Of a stretch of DNA of 7,699 nt, positions 1 to 5,833 are shown piece by piece. The notes beneath the pieces were generated by a model. The model was not told where the DNA came from and did no database searches. It saw nothing but the letters and a program-made list of their open reading frames with translations. How positions within the stretch are numbered: position 1 is the first letter of the stretch; the number at the start of each line of letters is the position of its first letter. The DNA comes from Lachnospiraceae bacterium UBA1721 (GTDB lineage: Bacteria > Bacillota > Clostridia > Lachnospirales > Lachnospiraceae): assembly GCA_002317155.1 (NCBI GenBank), contig DCIR01000022.1, positions 1 through 7,699 on the forward strand. The letters run 5' to 3'. Position numbers and translations under genes: made by a program.

Positions 1-48
1 TTTTTTAATCTTAACATATATAAAAATGACGAACAAATATAACTACAT

Positions 49-78
49 AAAAAATCCGGCGCTTATCAACACCGGATT
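49..78 (-). terminator. Intrinsic terminator of the ABC exporter operon
   Basis: Read on the minus strand, AATCCGGTG pairs with CGCCGGATT. This gives nine base pairs including one T-G wobble, around an 8-nt loop, and the stem runs straight into a T tract. It starts 15 nt after the TAG stop of the second ABC gene. There is no T tract on the plus-strand side, so it acts on the minus strand only. Bases 1-48 beyond it are AT-rich and show no feature. Confidence 0.88.
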
Positions 79-92
79 CTCTATATTCATTC

Positions 93-1889
93 CTATTCAC
101 GATAATTACTTGCCTGAACCTGCCACATTTCAGCATACTTTCCATTCAGCGCGAGCAGTTCTTCATGACTTCCCTCTTCAATTATTCTTCCCTTTTCAAG
201 CATAATGATTCGGTCAGCATTTCTTGTAGTAGAGAGTCTGTGCGAAATGTAGAATACTGTCTTTCCTTCCGCTGCTTCCTCCATAGCCTTATTCAACTCA
301 TATTCGGCAATCGGATCCAATGCACTCGAAGGCTCATCCATAATCAGTATATCCGCATCCTTATAGAACGCTCTGGATATAGCAATCTTTTGTCCTTCTC
401 CTCCTGAAAAATCAGTTCCTTTTTCATCAAATTCCGTTGTTACGGAAGTCATCAGTCCGTCATTCAGTTTTTCCAGACGCTCTGCAAATCCTGCGCGCTC
501 AAGTGAGTTCCTGATATTCTTTTCCGCAGCCTTCAGTTCATCGTCAGAATAATCATCCATTACAACATTCTCGGACAGCTTCGCACCGTATAACTGGAAA
601 TCCTGGAAAACTACCCCAAAACGTCTGCGGTAATCCGAAGGCAGATACTCAGCGATTTTCTCACCATGATACTCAATACTGCCCTCTGTAGGATCATAGA
701 GACGCATCAGAAGCTTAATAAGCGTAGTTTTGCCTGCACCGTTATAGCCGACAATCGCCACGTGCTCACCTGGCTTGACATCAAGTGTAATATTGTTGAG
801 CGTATTGGGCATATCCTCTCTGTATCTGAATGATACATTCTTAAGAGACAATCCGCCGATACCACTCGGAACCATTTTACCCTCTTCTATTTCAAGCTTA
901 GGCTCATATGCCAAGAATGCACGTATCTTATCGATATAGAGGCTGTTCTCATGAGTCTGCGAAAACAGGTCTGCAAGCATATTCATGCTTCCGCGTAGGC
1001 TTCCCAAATTGTTGAACAATACCACCGCACTGCTGTAGTCAACGGTATGCAGAACTGCTGCCGAATAAATCAGATAGATAATATACAATACATCTGTAAT
1101 GAAATCACCCACCAGATATACTCTTGCAAAACGTAGCCAGGTTCTTTTACCCGATGCCTTTTTGTTGATAGCAACCATTTCCTTGTTTGCCTCGACAAAC
1201 TCCTCCTCAAGGTAACGACCTACACCATGATGCATTCTGAGCTCTTTGGCATAGTCCTTAAGATAGAAAATACGGCTTACATAATTTCTCTTTCTCTCCT
1301 TGGAATTCACCTCCATACGAACATCATAATTAACCTTGTTAAGTCTCTTTGAAAGGAGGAATCTCAATACAAACGATACCAGTACAAATATGATTCCCTT
1401 CCAGTCCACCAACAGGTAAAAAATGCCCATTGAAGAAATAGCAGTGATGCATTGAACCGCATTCTTAAGTGTTGTCAGGAATCTCTCGATTGAATTCTCC
1501 GATTCTGATACAGCAAGTACAAACTCATTGTAATAATCGGGATCATCATAGCAGTTTAAGTCCAGCTTTGAAGCCTTTTCAAACATCTGATCCTTGAGCG
1601 CTCTATACAGCTTGGGCTTGCTGGTAAAATGCCAGGTATGCGCATAATACCCATCGAATATCATTAGTATGAACATCAATACTGCAATGATACCGACAAA
1701 TATAAGTGCCTTATATACAGGCTCATGATACTCAACGCAGTGAAGTACATATCTGATACCTAGTGTATGCTCCAAGAAGATCATAAACTCATATCTGAAG
1801 GCATCAAATATTGTATAAAGCATATAACCGGGGCAGGTCTTAAAACACAGTTTCCACAGATAGAGGTGATTTTTCAATACGTTCTTCAT
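93..1889 (-). CDS. ABC exporter half-transporter, second subunit (permease-ATPase fusion)
   Basis: This is a 598-residue type IV (exporter-fold) ABC half-transporter with an N-terminal membrane domain and a C-terminal ATPase. Hydrophobic stretches near residues 60-79, 145-180 and 258-282 mark the membrane part. The ATPase is complete: Walker A GYNGAGKTT at 381-389, Q-loop Q429, signature FSGGE near 494-498, Walker B ILIMDEP with D518 and catalytic E519, D-loop SALD, and H-loop H550. It follows the upstream ABC gene with a TGATG stop/start junction, so the two are co-translated and probably form a heterodimer in the cytoplasmic membrane. I chose ATG 1889 because the AGGAGG at 1902-1897 lies 7 nt away. 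A GTG at 1892 would leave only 4 nt. Substrate is unknown: drug, peptide or lipid export are all possible. The family call is secure. Confidence 0.95.
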   Translation of the reverse strand: MKNVLKNHLYLWKLCFKTCPGYMLYTIFDAFRYEFMIFLEHTLGIRYVLHCVEYHEPVYKALIFVGIIAVLMFILMIFDGYYAHTWHFTSKPKLYRALKDQMFEKASKLDLNCYDDPDYYNEFVLAVSESENSIERFLTTLKNAVQCITAISSMGIFYLLVDWKGIIFVLVSFVLRFLLSKRLNKVNYDVRMEVNSKERKRNYVSRIFYLKDYAKELRMHHGVGRYLEEEFVEANKEMVAINKKASGKRTWLRFARVYLVGDFITDVLYIIYLIYSAAVLHTVDYSSAVVLFNNLGSLRGSMNMLADLFSQTHENSLYIDKIRAFLAYEPKLEIEEGKMVPSGIGGLSLKNVSFRYREDMPNTLNNITLDVKPGEHVAIVGYNGAGKTTLIKLLMRLYDPTEGSIEYHGEKIAEYLPSDYRRRFGVVFQDFQLYGAKLSENVVMDDYSDDELKAAEKNIRNSLERAGFAERLEKLNDGLMTSVTTEFDEKGTDFSGGEGQKIAISRAFYKDADILIMDEPSSALDPIAEYELNKAMEEAAEGKTVFYISHRLSTTRNADRIIMLEKGRIIEEGSHEELLALNGKYAEMWQVQASNYRE

Positions 1890-3727
1890 CACATCACCTC
1901 CTCGTACTCGTCATCTGCGAGGTAATTTCTTGCCTGCTTTATGTACATATCAGCATAGCTCTTATTTAGCTTAATAAGTTCCTCGTGGGTTCCGGATTCG
2001 CTTACCTTACCACCGCCGAGAAGGTATATCATATCTGCATTTTTTACAGAAGACAGTCTGTGTGAAATGAACACCAGTATATTGTCACTGCAATATTTTG
2101 ATATATTCTCGAAAAGCCTATATTCTGCAATCGGATCAAGCGCACTTGAAGGCTCATCAAATACCTTGAGCGGACTCTTTTTGACAAATGCTCTGGCTAC
2201 TACTATCTTCTGAGTTTCACCTCCAGATAAAAGCTCACCCTTGTCATCAAATTCACGTGTCAGGATTGTATCCATTCCCTGAGGCAAAGACATAATCTTG
2301 TCATATACACCGGCAAGCTCCAATGCCTTCTGAGCTTCCTCTTTGTCCGACTCATCATTATTGCCTTCCTTCATCAGCACATTATCCAACACGGACATAG
2401 AAAAGATTCTGTTGTCCTGAAAAGCAGTGGCAAACAATTCACGATACTTCCTAAGCTCGAATGTACGTATATCCTTGCCGTTTAGATATATCTCACCCTC
2501 AGTAGGATCATAAAATCTAAGTAGTAGCTTAATTAGTGTAGTTTTTCCGGCTCCGTTATGACCTACCAAAGCATAGGTTTTACCGGCTTCAAACTTCATA
2601 TTCAGCCCGTCTATAACCTTTTTATCTTTATAGGCGAATGATACATTTCTAAACTCCAGACTCTCGATTACACTTCCGGGATCCTCGCCCTGCATATCCT
2701 CGGGAATTTTTTCCTTGTATTCCAGAAAACTCTTCAAGTATTCAATAAACAATCCATTCTGAAAACTTGCGGTAATACTGTCAGTAAAGCCTATCAGTAT
2801 CCAGGTAGTAGATACCATCATGCTGGTAATAACCGCGAGCTGAGCCAGGCTGAGTGTCTGCGAAACAAGCGCTCTGTACGCTCCGTATGCCAGCATACCT
2901 TCAAAGATAAATGTGAATGTAAAATTGACATATAGCCAATGGAAAATTATGCTCTTAACAGTATACTTGCCGGCAACCTTGGACATACCGTCGATAGCGG
3001 TTCTGTACTGTCTGCGCATGAGCTTAAAAACATTGGTCAGTCTCAATTCCTTGGCGTACTCGGTCATATACATTACACGATTGACGTATGCCACAGTGCG
3101 ATTGTGCGGTGCCATGTCTTTGTTTCTTTGATATGCAATCTTACTTACCACTCTATTGAATACAAAGTTGCCTATTACAGGAAACAATATAAACAATATT
3201 GAATAGTGGTCTACATTAAACATGTATATGAATGCAAAAACACTGGCAAAGAATCCAAACACAACTCCGAAGAAGGATTCCACGGTAGATGTAAGTCTGA
3301 CATCCGCCTTCTCCATCGCAAGGGTGTACTTGTCGTAAAAATCACTGTCCTCGTAGCATTCCAGCTCGACATTTACAGCCTTTTTAAGCAATTCTTTGTA
3401 TATACCCGCATTGATTTTAGGCTCTGTTTCAGGAGTAAATTTGCCGTTGATATAGGCATAATAGATGTTGATACATATGAATACCGATGCGGTGATTCCC
3501 ACAAAAATCAGCATCCTCGAGAACGCCTCTCCCTTTTCAAGAGAGTTAATTACATACACCATAAAAAAGGCACTGTAAAACAACCACTCGAAGTATCCAA
3601 TCAGGCGCATCAATCCGCTGTGAATTACCTTTGCAGGCGATATTTTCCACATCAGTTTTAGCGAATAGAGAGTATTGAGAAGGGCCTTGCCGTTCCCAAT
3701 CTCCTTGGTCTTTTTCTTCTTTTTCAT
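1889..3727 (-). CDS. ABC exporter half-transporter, first subunit (permease-ATPase fusion)
   Basis: This 612-residue half-transporter opens with a very basic N-terminus (a run of lysines at 2-6). Hydrophobic segments follow near 44-62, 70-92, 152-190, 262-282 and 295-315. The ATPase domain has Walker A GHNGAGKTT at 389-397, Q-loop Q437, signature LSGGE at 500-504, Walker B ending FDEP with D524 and catalytic E525, SALD at 528-531, and H-loop H556. Both partners keep the catalytic glutamate and histidine, so neither ATP site is obviously degenerate, unlike many heterodimeric exporters. Both read SGGE where SGGQ is usual. ATG 3727 is preceded by a GAGGGAAG ribosome binding site. The next gene overlaps it, so the pair forms an operon. 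It has the length of a normal half-transporter. The exported substrate cannot be inferred. Confidence 0.95.
   Translation of the reverse strand: MKKKKKTKEIGNGKALLNTLYSLKLMWKISPAKVIHSGLMRLIGYFEWLFYSAFFMVYVINSLEKGEAFSRMLIFVGITASVFICINIYYAYINGKFTPETEPKINAGIYKELLKKAVNVELECYEDSDFYDKYTLAMEKADVRLTSTVESFFGVVFGFFASVFAFIYMFNVDHYSILFILFPVIGNFVFNRVVSKIAYQRNKDMAPHNRTVAYVNRVMYMTEYAKELRLTNVFKLMRRQYRTAIDGMSKVAGKYTVKSIIFHWLYVNFTFTFIFEGMLAYGAYRALVSQTLSLAQLAVITSMMVSTTWILIGFTDSITASFQNGLFIEYLKSFLEYKEKIPEDMQGEDPGSVIESLEFRNVSFAYKDKKVIDGLNMKFEAGKTYALVGHNGAGKTTLIKLLLRFYDPTEGEIYLNGKDIRTFELRKYRELFATAFQDNRIFSMSVLDNVLMKEGNNDESDKEEAQKALELAGVYDKIMSLPQGMDTILTREFDDKGELLSGGETQKIVVARAFVKKSPLKVFDEPSSALDPIAEYRLFENISKYCSDNILVFISHRLSSVKNADMIYLLGGGKVSESGTHEELIKLNKSYADMYIKQARNYLADDEYEEVM
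1897..1902 (-). promoter_or_regulatory. Shine-Dalgarno site deciding the start of the second ABC gene
   Basis: A perfect AGGAGG lies inside the last codons of the upstream ABC gene. It is 7 nt from ATG 1889 but only 4 nt from the alternative GTG 1892. The spacing favours the ATG and a TGATG stop/start overlap, which indicates translational coupling. Confidence 0.75.
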
Positions 3728-3754
3728 AATCTTCCCTCACTCATTATTTTTAGC

Positions 3755-3783
3755 AGTATATATAATTAATCAATTATTTGGAA
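3755..3783 (-). promoter_or_regulatory. Candidate promoter of the ABC operon
   Basis: On the minus strand, TTCCAA (3783-3778, a weak -35) is followed by a 17-bp spacer and TATACT (3760-3755, a good -10). This predicts a start near 3748 and a leader of about 20 nt carrying the GAGGGAAG ribosome binding site. It lies just past the T tract of the preceding terminator, so the exporter could be transcribed independently of that RNA. The -35 match is poor, so partial read-through from upstream remains possible. Confidence 0.45.
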
Positions 3784-3784
3784 G

Positions 3785-3817
3785 AAAAAAATCTGACTCA
3801 ACTAATTGAATCGGATT
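3785..3817 (-). terminator. Intrinsic terminator ending the non-coding unit
   Basis: On the minus strand, AATCCGATTCAA and TTGAGTCAGATT form a 12-position stem (one C-A mismatch, one G-T wobble) around a TTAG loop. The stem is followed by T5 that merges with the stem's TT. It stops transcription about 58 nt before the ABC start codon. That position fits either the 3' end of an independent RNA or an attenuator in a long ABC leader. Confidence 0.75.
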
Positions 3818-3877
3818 TCTCTTACATATTCCGATAATACTGTCCATCGTGGGTAGCATTTTGCGCCCATGACTTTA

Positions 3878-3932
3878 GCGCGTTAATGTGTGTAATAGAC
3901 GTGTTAGATTTCAAGTTTCTTGTCTAACGCGC
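3878..3932 (-). other. Two mutually exclusive helices in the candidate RNA
   Basis: On the minus strand, the segment at 3932-3923 (GCGCGTTAGA) has two possible partners. With 3908-3900 (TCTAACACG) it forms a hairpin that continues through CAAG/CTTG around an AAA loop. With 3885-3878 (TAACGCGC) it forms an 8-bp perfect alternative. Both cannot exist at once. This could be a conformational switch, or it could be an accident of local similarity. Confidence 0.4.
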
Positions 3933-3975
3933 ATCAGCTCGACAAGCTGGGATTTATCGAGGTAACGAGCAGTGC

Positions 3976-4039
3976 AAAATCATAAGCCAATCGACTACGG
4001 GGAGCTTGCTCACCAATAGACGCATTGGCTTATGATTTT
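3976..4039. repeat. Long perfect inverted repeat (16-bp arms)
   Basis: The arms 3976-3991 and 4024-4039 are exact reverse complements (AAAATCATAAGCCAAT and its partner). They enclose 32 nt that hold a smaller GGTGAG...CTCCCC hairpin. A competing short pairing CCAAT/ATTGG (4028-4024 with 4017-4013, minus strand) overlaps one arm. Neither strand has a T tract after it, so it is not a terminator. It is the central stem of the candidate RNA. Confidence 0.85.
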
Positions 4040-4115
4040 ATAGTGCGACAGCACGCATGAACGCAGGCAAAGCCGTAGCGAATGAAACACTGCGAAGTAG
4101 TTATCTCTTTCCCAT

Positions 4116-4139
4116 ACAATTGAACTTGCGTTCAATTGT
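4116..4139 (-). other. Hairpin with GNRA tetraloop
   Basis: ACAATTGAAC and GTTCAATTGT pair perfectly over 10 bp. On the minus strand the loop is GCAA, a GNRA tetraloop; on the plus strand it is TTGC. That supports the minus strand as the functional RNA. Its 5' arm shares AATTGAA with the complement of the terminator's 5' arm (TTCAATT), allowing a possible 7-bp long-range competition. Confidence 0.6.
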
Positions 4140-4143
4140 CATC

Positions 4144-4163
4144 CCTCGCTCTGAAGAGCTCGG
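4144..4163 (-). other. Hairpin with tandem G-A mismatches
   Basis: On the minus strand, CC-GA-GCTC, loop TTCA, then GAGC-GA-GG fold together. The middle positions form tandem G-A and A-G pairs between Watson-Crick helices, a common structural RNA motif. It is the first helix after the predicted transcription start and lies 4 bases from the GNRA hairpin. Confidence 0.45.
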
Positions 4164-4184
4164 TCAATTCAAATCTATACATTT

Positions 4185-4213
4185 ATTATATCGATTATAA
4201 AACATATAAACAA
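4185..4213 (-). promoter_or_regulatory. Promoter of the candidate RNA
   Basis: On the minus strand, TTGTTT (4213-4208) is separated by exactly 17 bp from a perfect TATAAT (4190-4185). This predicts a start at an A near 4178. It lies after the terminator of the upstream MerR-methyltransferase gene, and no start codon with a ribosome binding site follows. It therefore points to transcription of the hairpin-rich region itself. The -35 box matches three of six consensus positions. Confidence 0.6.
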
Positions 4214-4275
4214 CTTGAATTATGTTAACCTATCTGTTTTTACATCTATTTGTCCCCTTTAACCACCATTTTTGC

Positions 4276-4310
4276 AAAAGAATAACCAGACTACCGGCGT
4301 GGCAATCTGG
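4276..4310 (-). terminator. Intrinsic terminator of the MerR-methyltransferase gene
   Basis: On the minus strand, CCAGATTGCC pairs with GGTAGTCTGG over ten positions including two wobbles, around the loop ACGCC. TTATTCTTTT follows. It lies 24 nt after the TAG stop and isolates that gene from the downstream RNA unit. Confidence 0.75.
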
Positions 4311-4334
4311 CTACTCATGGACTGTCTATTCTCT

Positions 4335-5522
4335 CTATCCCTTTTTCAATCTCCAGAACCCTTCATCATGGAATACCTTAACGCTACCCGCAGATAGCAA
4401 CTTCTCCAGTCCTTTTCGAATTTTTGATTCATTATTTTCCAAAAATGCTTTATGATTCGGAATACATTTTTCAAGATCTTTAAGCAAATCTTCCACCTTA
4501 TCGTAAATAAATGTACAGGGAATTATAATCTCATCAATTTGTAAAAAGTATTTCTGAAGTATTTCTGTGCAAACTTCCTTCTTATCATAACAATCAGCGA
4601 GCTCCTGCTCCAATGCTTCGGTGTCAACGTCCAATTTTTCAAGGGTTTCAACCCACCATTTTAATCTTGACTCCTGCATATTACCATAAGTATTCAAGGA
4701 CATAATACCATCATCTTTCAGCAGCTCCGAAGCCCTTGCAATAACAGTCTCAGCATCCTTCAACTCATAAGTCAAATAGTGTGCAAGTATCATAGAATAC
4801 TTATTTTCGGAATTAATTTTATTCCATGTCGTCTCCTCTTCTAAATCTGCAAAATACAGACTAATCTCACTACCATCTGCAAGCTGACCATTATTTTCAT
4901 CTATAAACTTTTCAAAATCATCTGCCCAACTACCACGTACATCATAGGCATCAATATGAACATTCTCCGGAATATCTTCCCAATTGTTTCTCCATACCTT
5001 AGCATAGCCACAGCCAAGATCAAGAACGTGTTCACCCTCTTTTAGCTGCAGAGAACGGAATATTTTGACATACCAGTCAAGTTCTTCCTTTGTATGATCA
5101 AGTGCAAAAAAATGACCGTCATCGCTCTTCTGGTCAGACTGCATACTCTTTAAAATATCAGCAACATCATCCCAATCAGGTTCGCCATTGCTTCTTGCAA
5201 TCACTGCCTTTATTCTTATAATGGCACGCTCTAATTCATAACGTTTTGCCTCCATCATTACAATCTGTTCTTGAAGCGTTCCTAAAATATCGGTGTTCTT
5301 ACTTCCAATAAGATTATCTCTGATTTCCTCCAGTGAAAACCCAATCTGTTTTAATGCTATTATTTTCTCTAGGACAAGTAATGATTCATTGTTATATAAT
5401 CTGTAATTACCTTCAGAATAATCAGAAGGCTTCAGTAATCCCTTCTCATCATACAGTCTTACTGCTTTCTGTGATATTCCAGCCTTTTTTGCTATTTCCC
5501 CTGATGTCATTTTATCTTTCAC
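4335..5522 (-). CDS. MerR-family regulator fused to a SAM-dependent methyltransferase
   Basis: The N-terminus is a MerR winged helix: TSGEIAKKAGISQKAVRLYD at residues 6-25, then the wing EGNYRLYN at 37-44. A helical, coiled-coil-like dimerisation segment follows near 80-110. The C-terminal part is a class I methyltransferase with the SAM-binding motif VLDLGCGYA at 166-174, an acidic residue at D194, FADLEE near 224-229 and MILAHYLTYEL at 244-254. It ends with FWRLKKG. In typical MerR proteins the C-terminus senses a ligand; here an enzyme domain takes that place. The methylation target is unknown. I prefer GTG 5522 (395 residues), which has GGAGG 8 nt upstream. ATG 5537 (400 residues) overlaps that site and has no clear one of its own. 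The gene is monocistronic with a MerR-type promoter, so autoregulation is likely. Confidence 0.88.
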   Translation of the reverse strand: MKDKMTSGEIAKKAGISQKAVRLYDEKGLLKPSDYSEGNYRLYNNESLLVLEKIIALKQIGFSLEEIRDNLIGSKNTDILGTLQEQIVMMEAKRYELERAIIRIKAVIARSNGEPDWDDVADILKSMQSDQKSDDGHFFALDHTKEELDWYVKIFRSLQLKEGEHVLDLGCGYAKVWRNNWEDIPENVHIDAYDVRGSWADDFEKFIDENNGQLADGSEISLYFADLEEETTWNKINSENKYSMILAHYLTYELKDAETVIARASELLKDDGIMSLNTYGNMQESRLKWWVETLEKLDVDTEALEQELADCYDKKEVCTEILQKYFLQIDEIIIPCTFIYDKVEDLLKDLEKCIPNHKAFLENNESKIRKGLEKLLSAGSVKVFHDEGFWRLKKG

Positions 5523-5530
5523 TTTGGTGT

Positions 5531-5535
5531 CCTCC
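5531..5535 (-). promoter_or_regulatory. Ribosome binding site favouring a GTG start
   Basis: GGAGG lies immediately after ATG 5537 and 8 nt before the in-frame GTG 5522. The ATG would place the ribosome binding site inside its own coding sequence, so GTG is the better start. The difference is five residues. Confidence 0.55.
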
Positions 5536-5557
5536 ATATCTTAATTTATAGGTGTCT

Positions 5558-5567
5558 TGAACGTTCA
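5558..5567. promoter_or_regulatory. Perfect 10-bp palindrome near the transcription start
   Basis: TGAACGTTCA is a perfect palindrome located where transcription from the adjacent MerR-type promoter should begin (about 5568). It could be a second operator. A 10-bp palindrome can also arise by chance in AT-rich DNA. Confidence 0.25.
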
Positions 5568-5574
5568 TATACCT

Positions 5575-5605
5575 ACCTTAAAGGATTCCCCAAGGGAAGA
5601 GTCAA
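5575..5605 (-). promoter_or_regulatory. MerR-type promoter with 19-bp spacer and operator dyad
   Basis: On the minus strand, TTGACT (5605-5600) and TAAGGT (5580-5575) are separated by exactly 19 bp. This is the long-spacer arrangement established for MerR-controlled promoters, and the two boxes match those of the classic mercury-resistance promoter. The spacer holds an inverted repeat, TTCCC-TTG-GGGAA, which is where a MerR dimer would bind to realign the boxes. The gene that follows encodes a MerR protein, so autoregulation is the simplest reading. Confidence 0.72.
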
Positions 5606-5667
5606 CATATATTTTATTTTTTATTCTCAAGTCTGTCCTACACCAATTCATTACTCATGAACATTTA

Positions 5668-5770
5668 TTAATTATCTATCGTCAATAGTATTTCCAAATG
5701 ATATAATCCACTAGTTGGAATTTCTGGTGTATATATCTCAAGCAATGCATCGCTTCTATTTTTTTAACAT
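5668..5770 (-). pseudogene. Possible broken small gene with ribosome binding site
   Basis: A strong GGAGG (5779-5775) is followed 4 nt later by ATG 5770, then TTA and a run of seven A. The frame stops after only four codons (Met-Leu-Lys-Lys). With one A fewer, the frame would open into a protein-like 33-residue product including ALLEIYTPEIPTSGLYHLE, ending at TAA 5670-5668. This suggests a gene fragment broken in a homopolymer, but the piece is short and I recognise no family. A 50-codon overlapping frame (5834-5682) starting at the acetyltransferase stop lacks a ribosome binding site. The rest of the 5606-5833 gap shows no clear feature, and I see no convincing terminator after the acetyltransferase. 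Confidence 0.25.
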
Positions 5771-5833
5771 ACTTCCTCCGAAAATACTTACTCGTCACTT
5801 TCCGCATGACAAAGACGCCCTCGACATTACCCA

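Larger units (their letters stand above)
3785..4178 (-). ncRNA. Candidate structured non-coding RNA (about 390 nt), family unknown
   Basis: No credible reading frame covers this stretch, but the minus strand carries a promoter, dense hairpins and a terminator. The helices, 5' to 3', are: 4163-4144 with tandem G-A/A-G mismatches; 4139-4116, 10 perfect pairs with a GCAA (GNRA) loop; 4084-4056, a three-part stem CAT/ATG, CGC/GCG, GGC/GCC; 4054-4043, GTGC-TGTC-GCAC; 4039-3976 with 16-bp perfect arms; 3949-3935, CAGCT/AGCTG; 3931-3900, 13 pairs with an AAA bulge; 3871-3848, CATGGG...CCCACG. GCAGTG (4093-4088) can also pair with CACTGC (3974-3969), enclosing two of these hairpins and the 16-bp stem. 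I see none of the marks of RNase P RNA, tmRNA, SRP RNA or a group II intron. It could instead be an attenuator leader or a dispersed palindromic element. Confidence 0.55.

Noticed and set aside
2913..3661. Several plus-strand open frames of 70-150 codons inside the first ABC gene.
   Set aside because: They lie opposite a gene with all ABC motifs, have no ribosome binding sites and no recognisable domains. They are shadows of the minus-strand coding sequence.
3807..3869. A 22-codon minus-strand frame starting ATGGGC (MGAKCYPRWTVLSEY...) inside the candidate RNA.
   Set aside because: No ribosome binding site, its start lies within a hairpin stem and its end runs into the terminator stem. It is more likely a by-product of structured RNA.
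4097..4141. A 13-codon frame MTIERKFNCMGKR at the 5' end of the candidate RNA, considered as a leader peptide.
   Set aside because: The purine-rich GAGGG directly touches the ATG with no spacer, and the GNRA hairpin lies within the frame. Initiation is unlikely.
3785..4178. Group II intron, RNase P RNA, tmRNA or SRP RNA as the identity of the structured region.
   Set aside because: I found no domain V-like catalytic stem, no RNase P GAGGAAAGTC-type core, no tmRNA tag or CCA end, and no SRP GGAAG/AGCAG core.
3785..4178. Terminal inverted repeats of a transposon-like element at the ends of the structured region.
   Set aside because: Only a weak AATTGA similarity exists between the two ends, and no target-site duplication is visible. 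Not enough to call a mobile element.
5738..5765. A plus-strand hairpin AAGCAATGCATCGCTT followed by CTA and T7, considered as a terminator.
   Set aside because: The stem is only four solid pairs plus a mismatch, and there is no plus-strand gene to terminate. On the minus strand no T tract follows.
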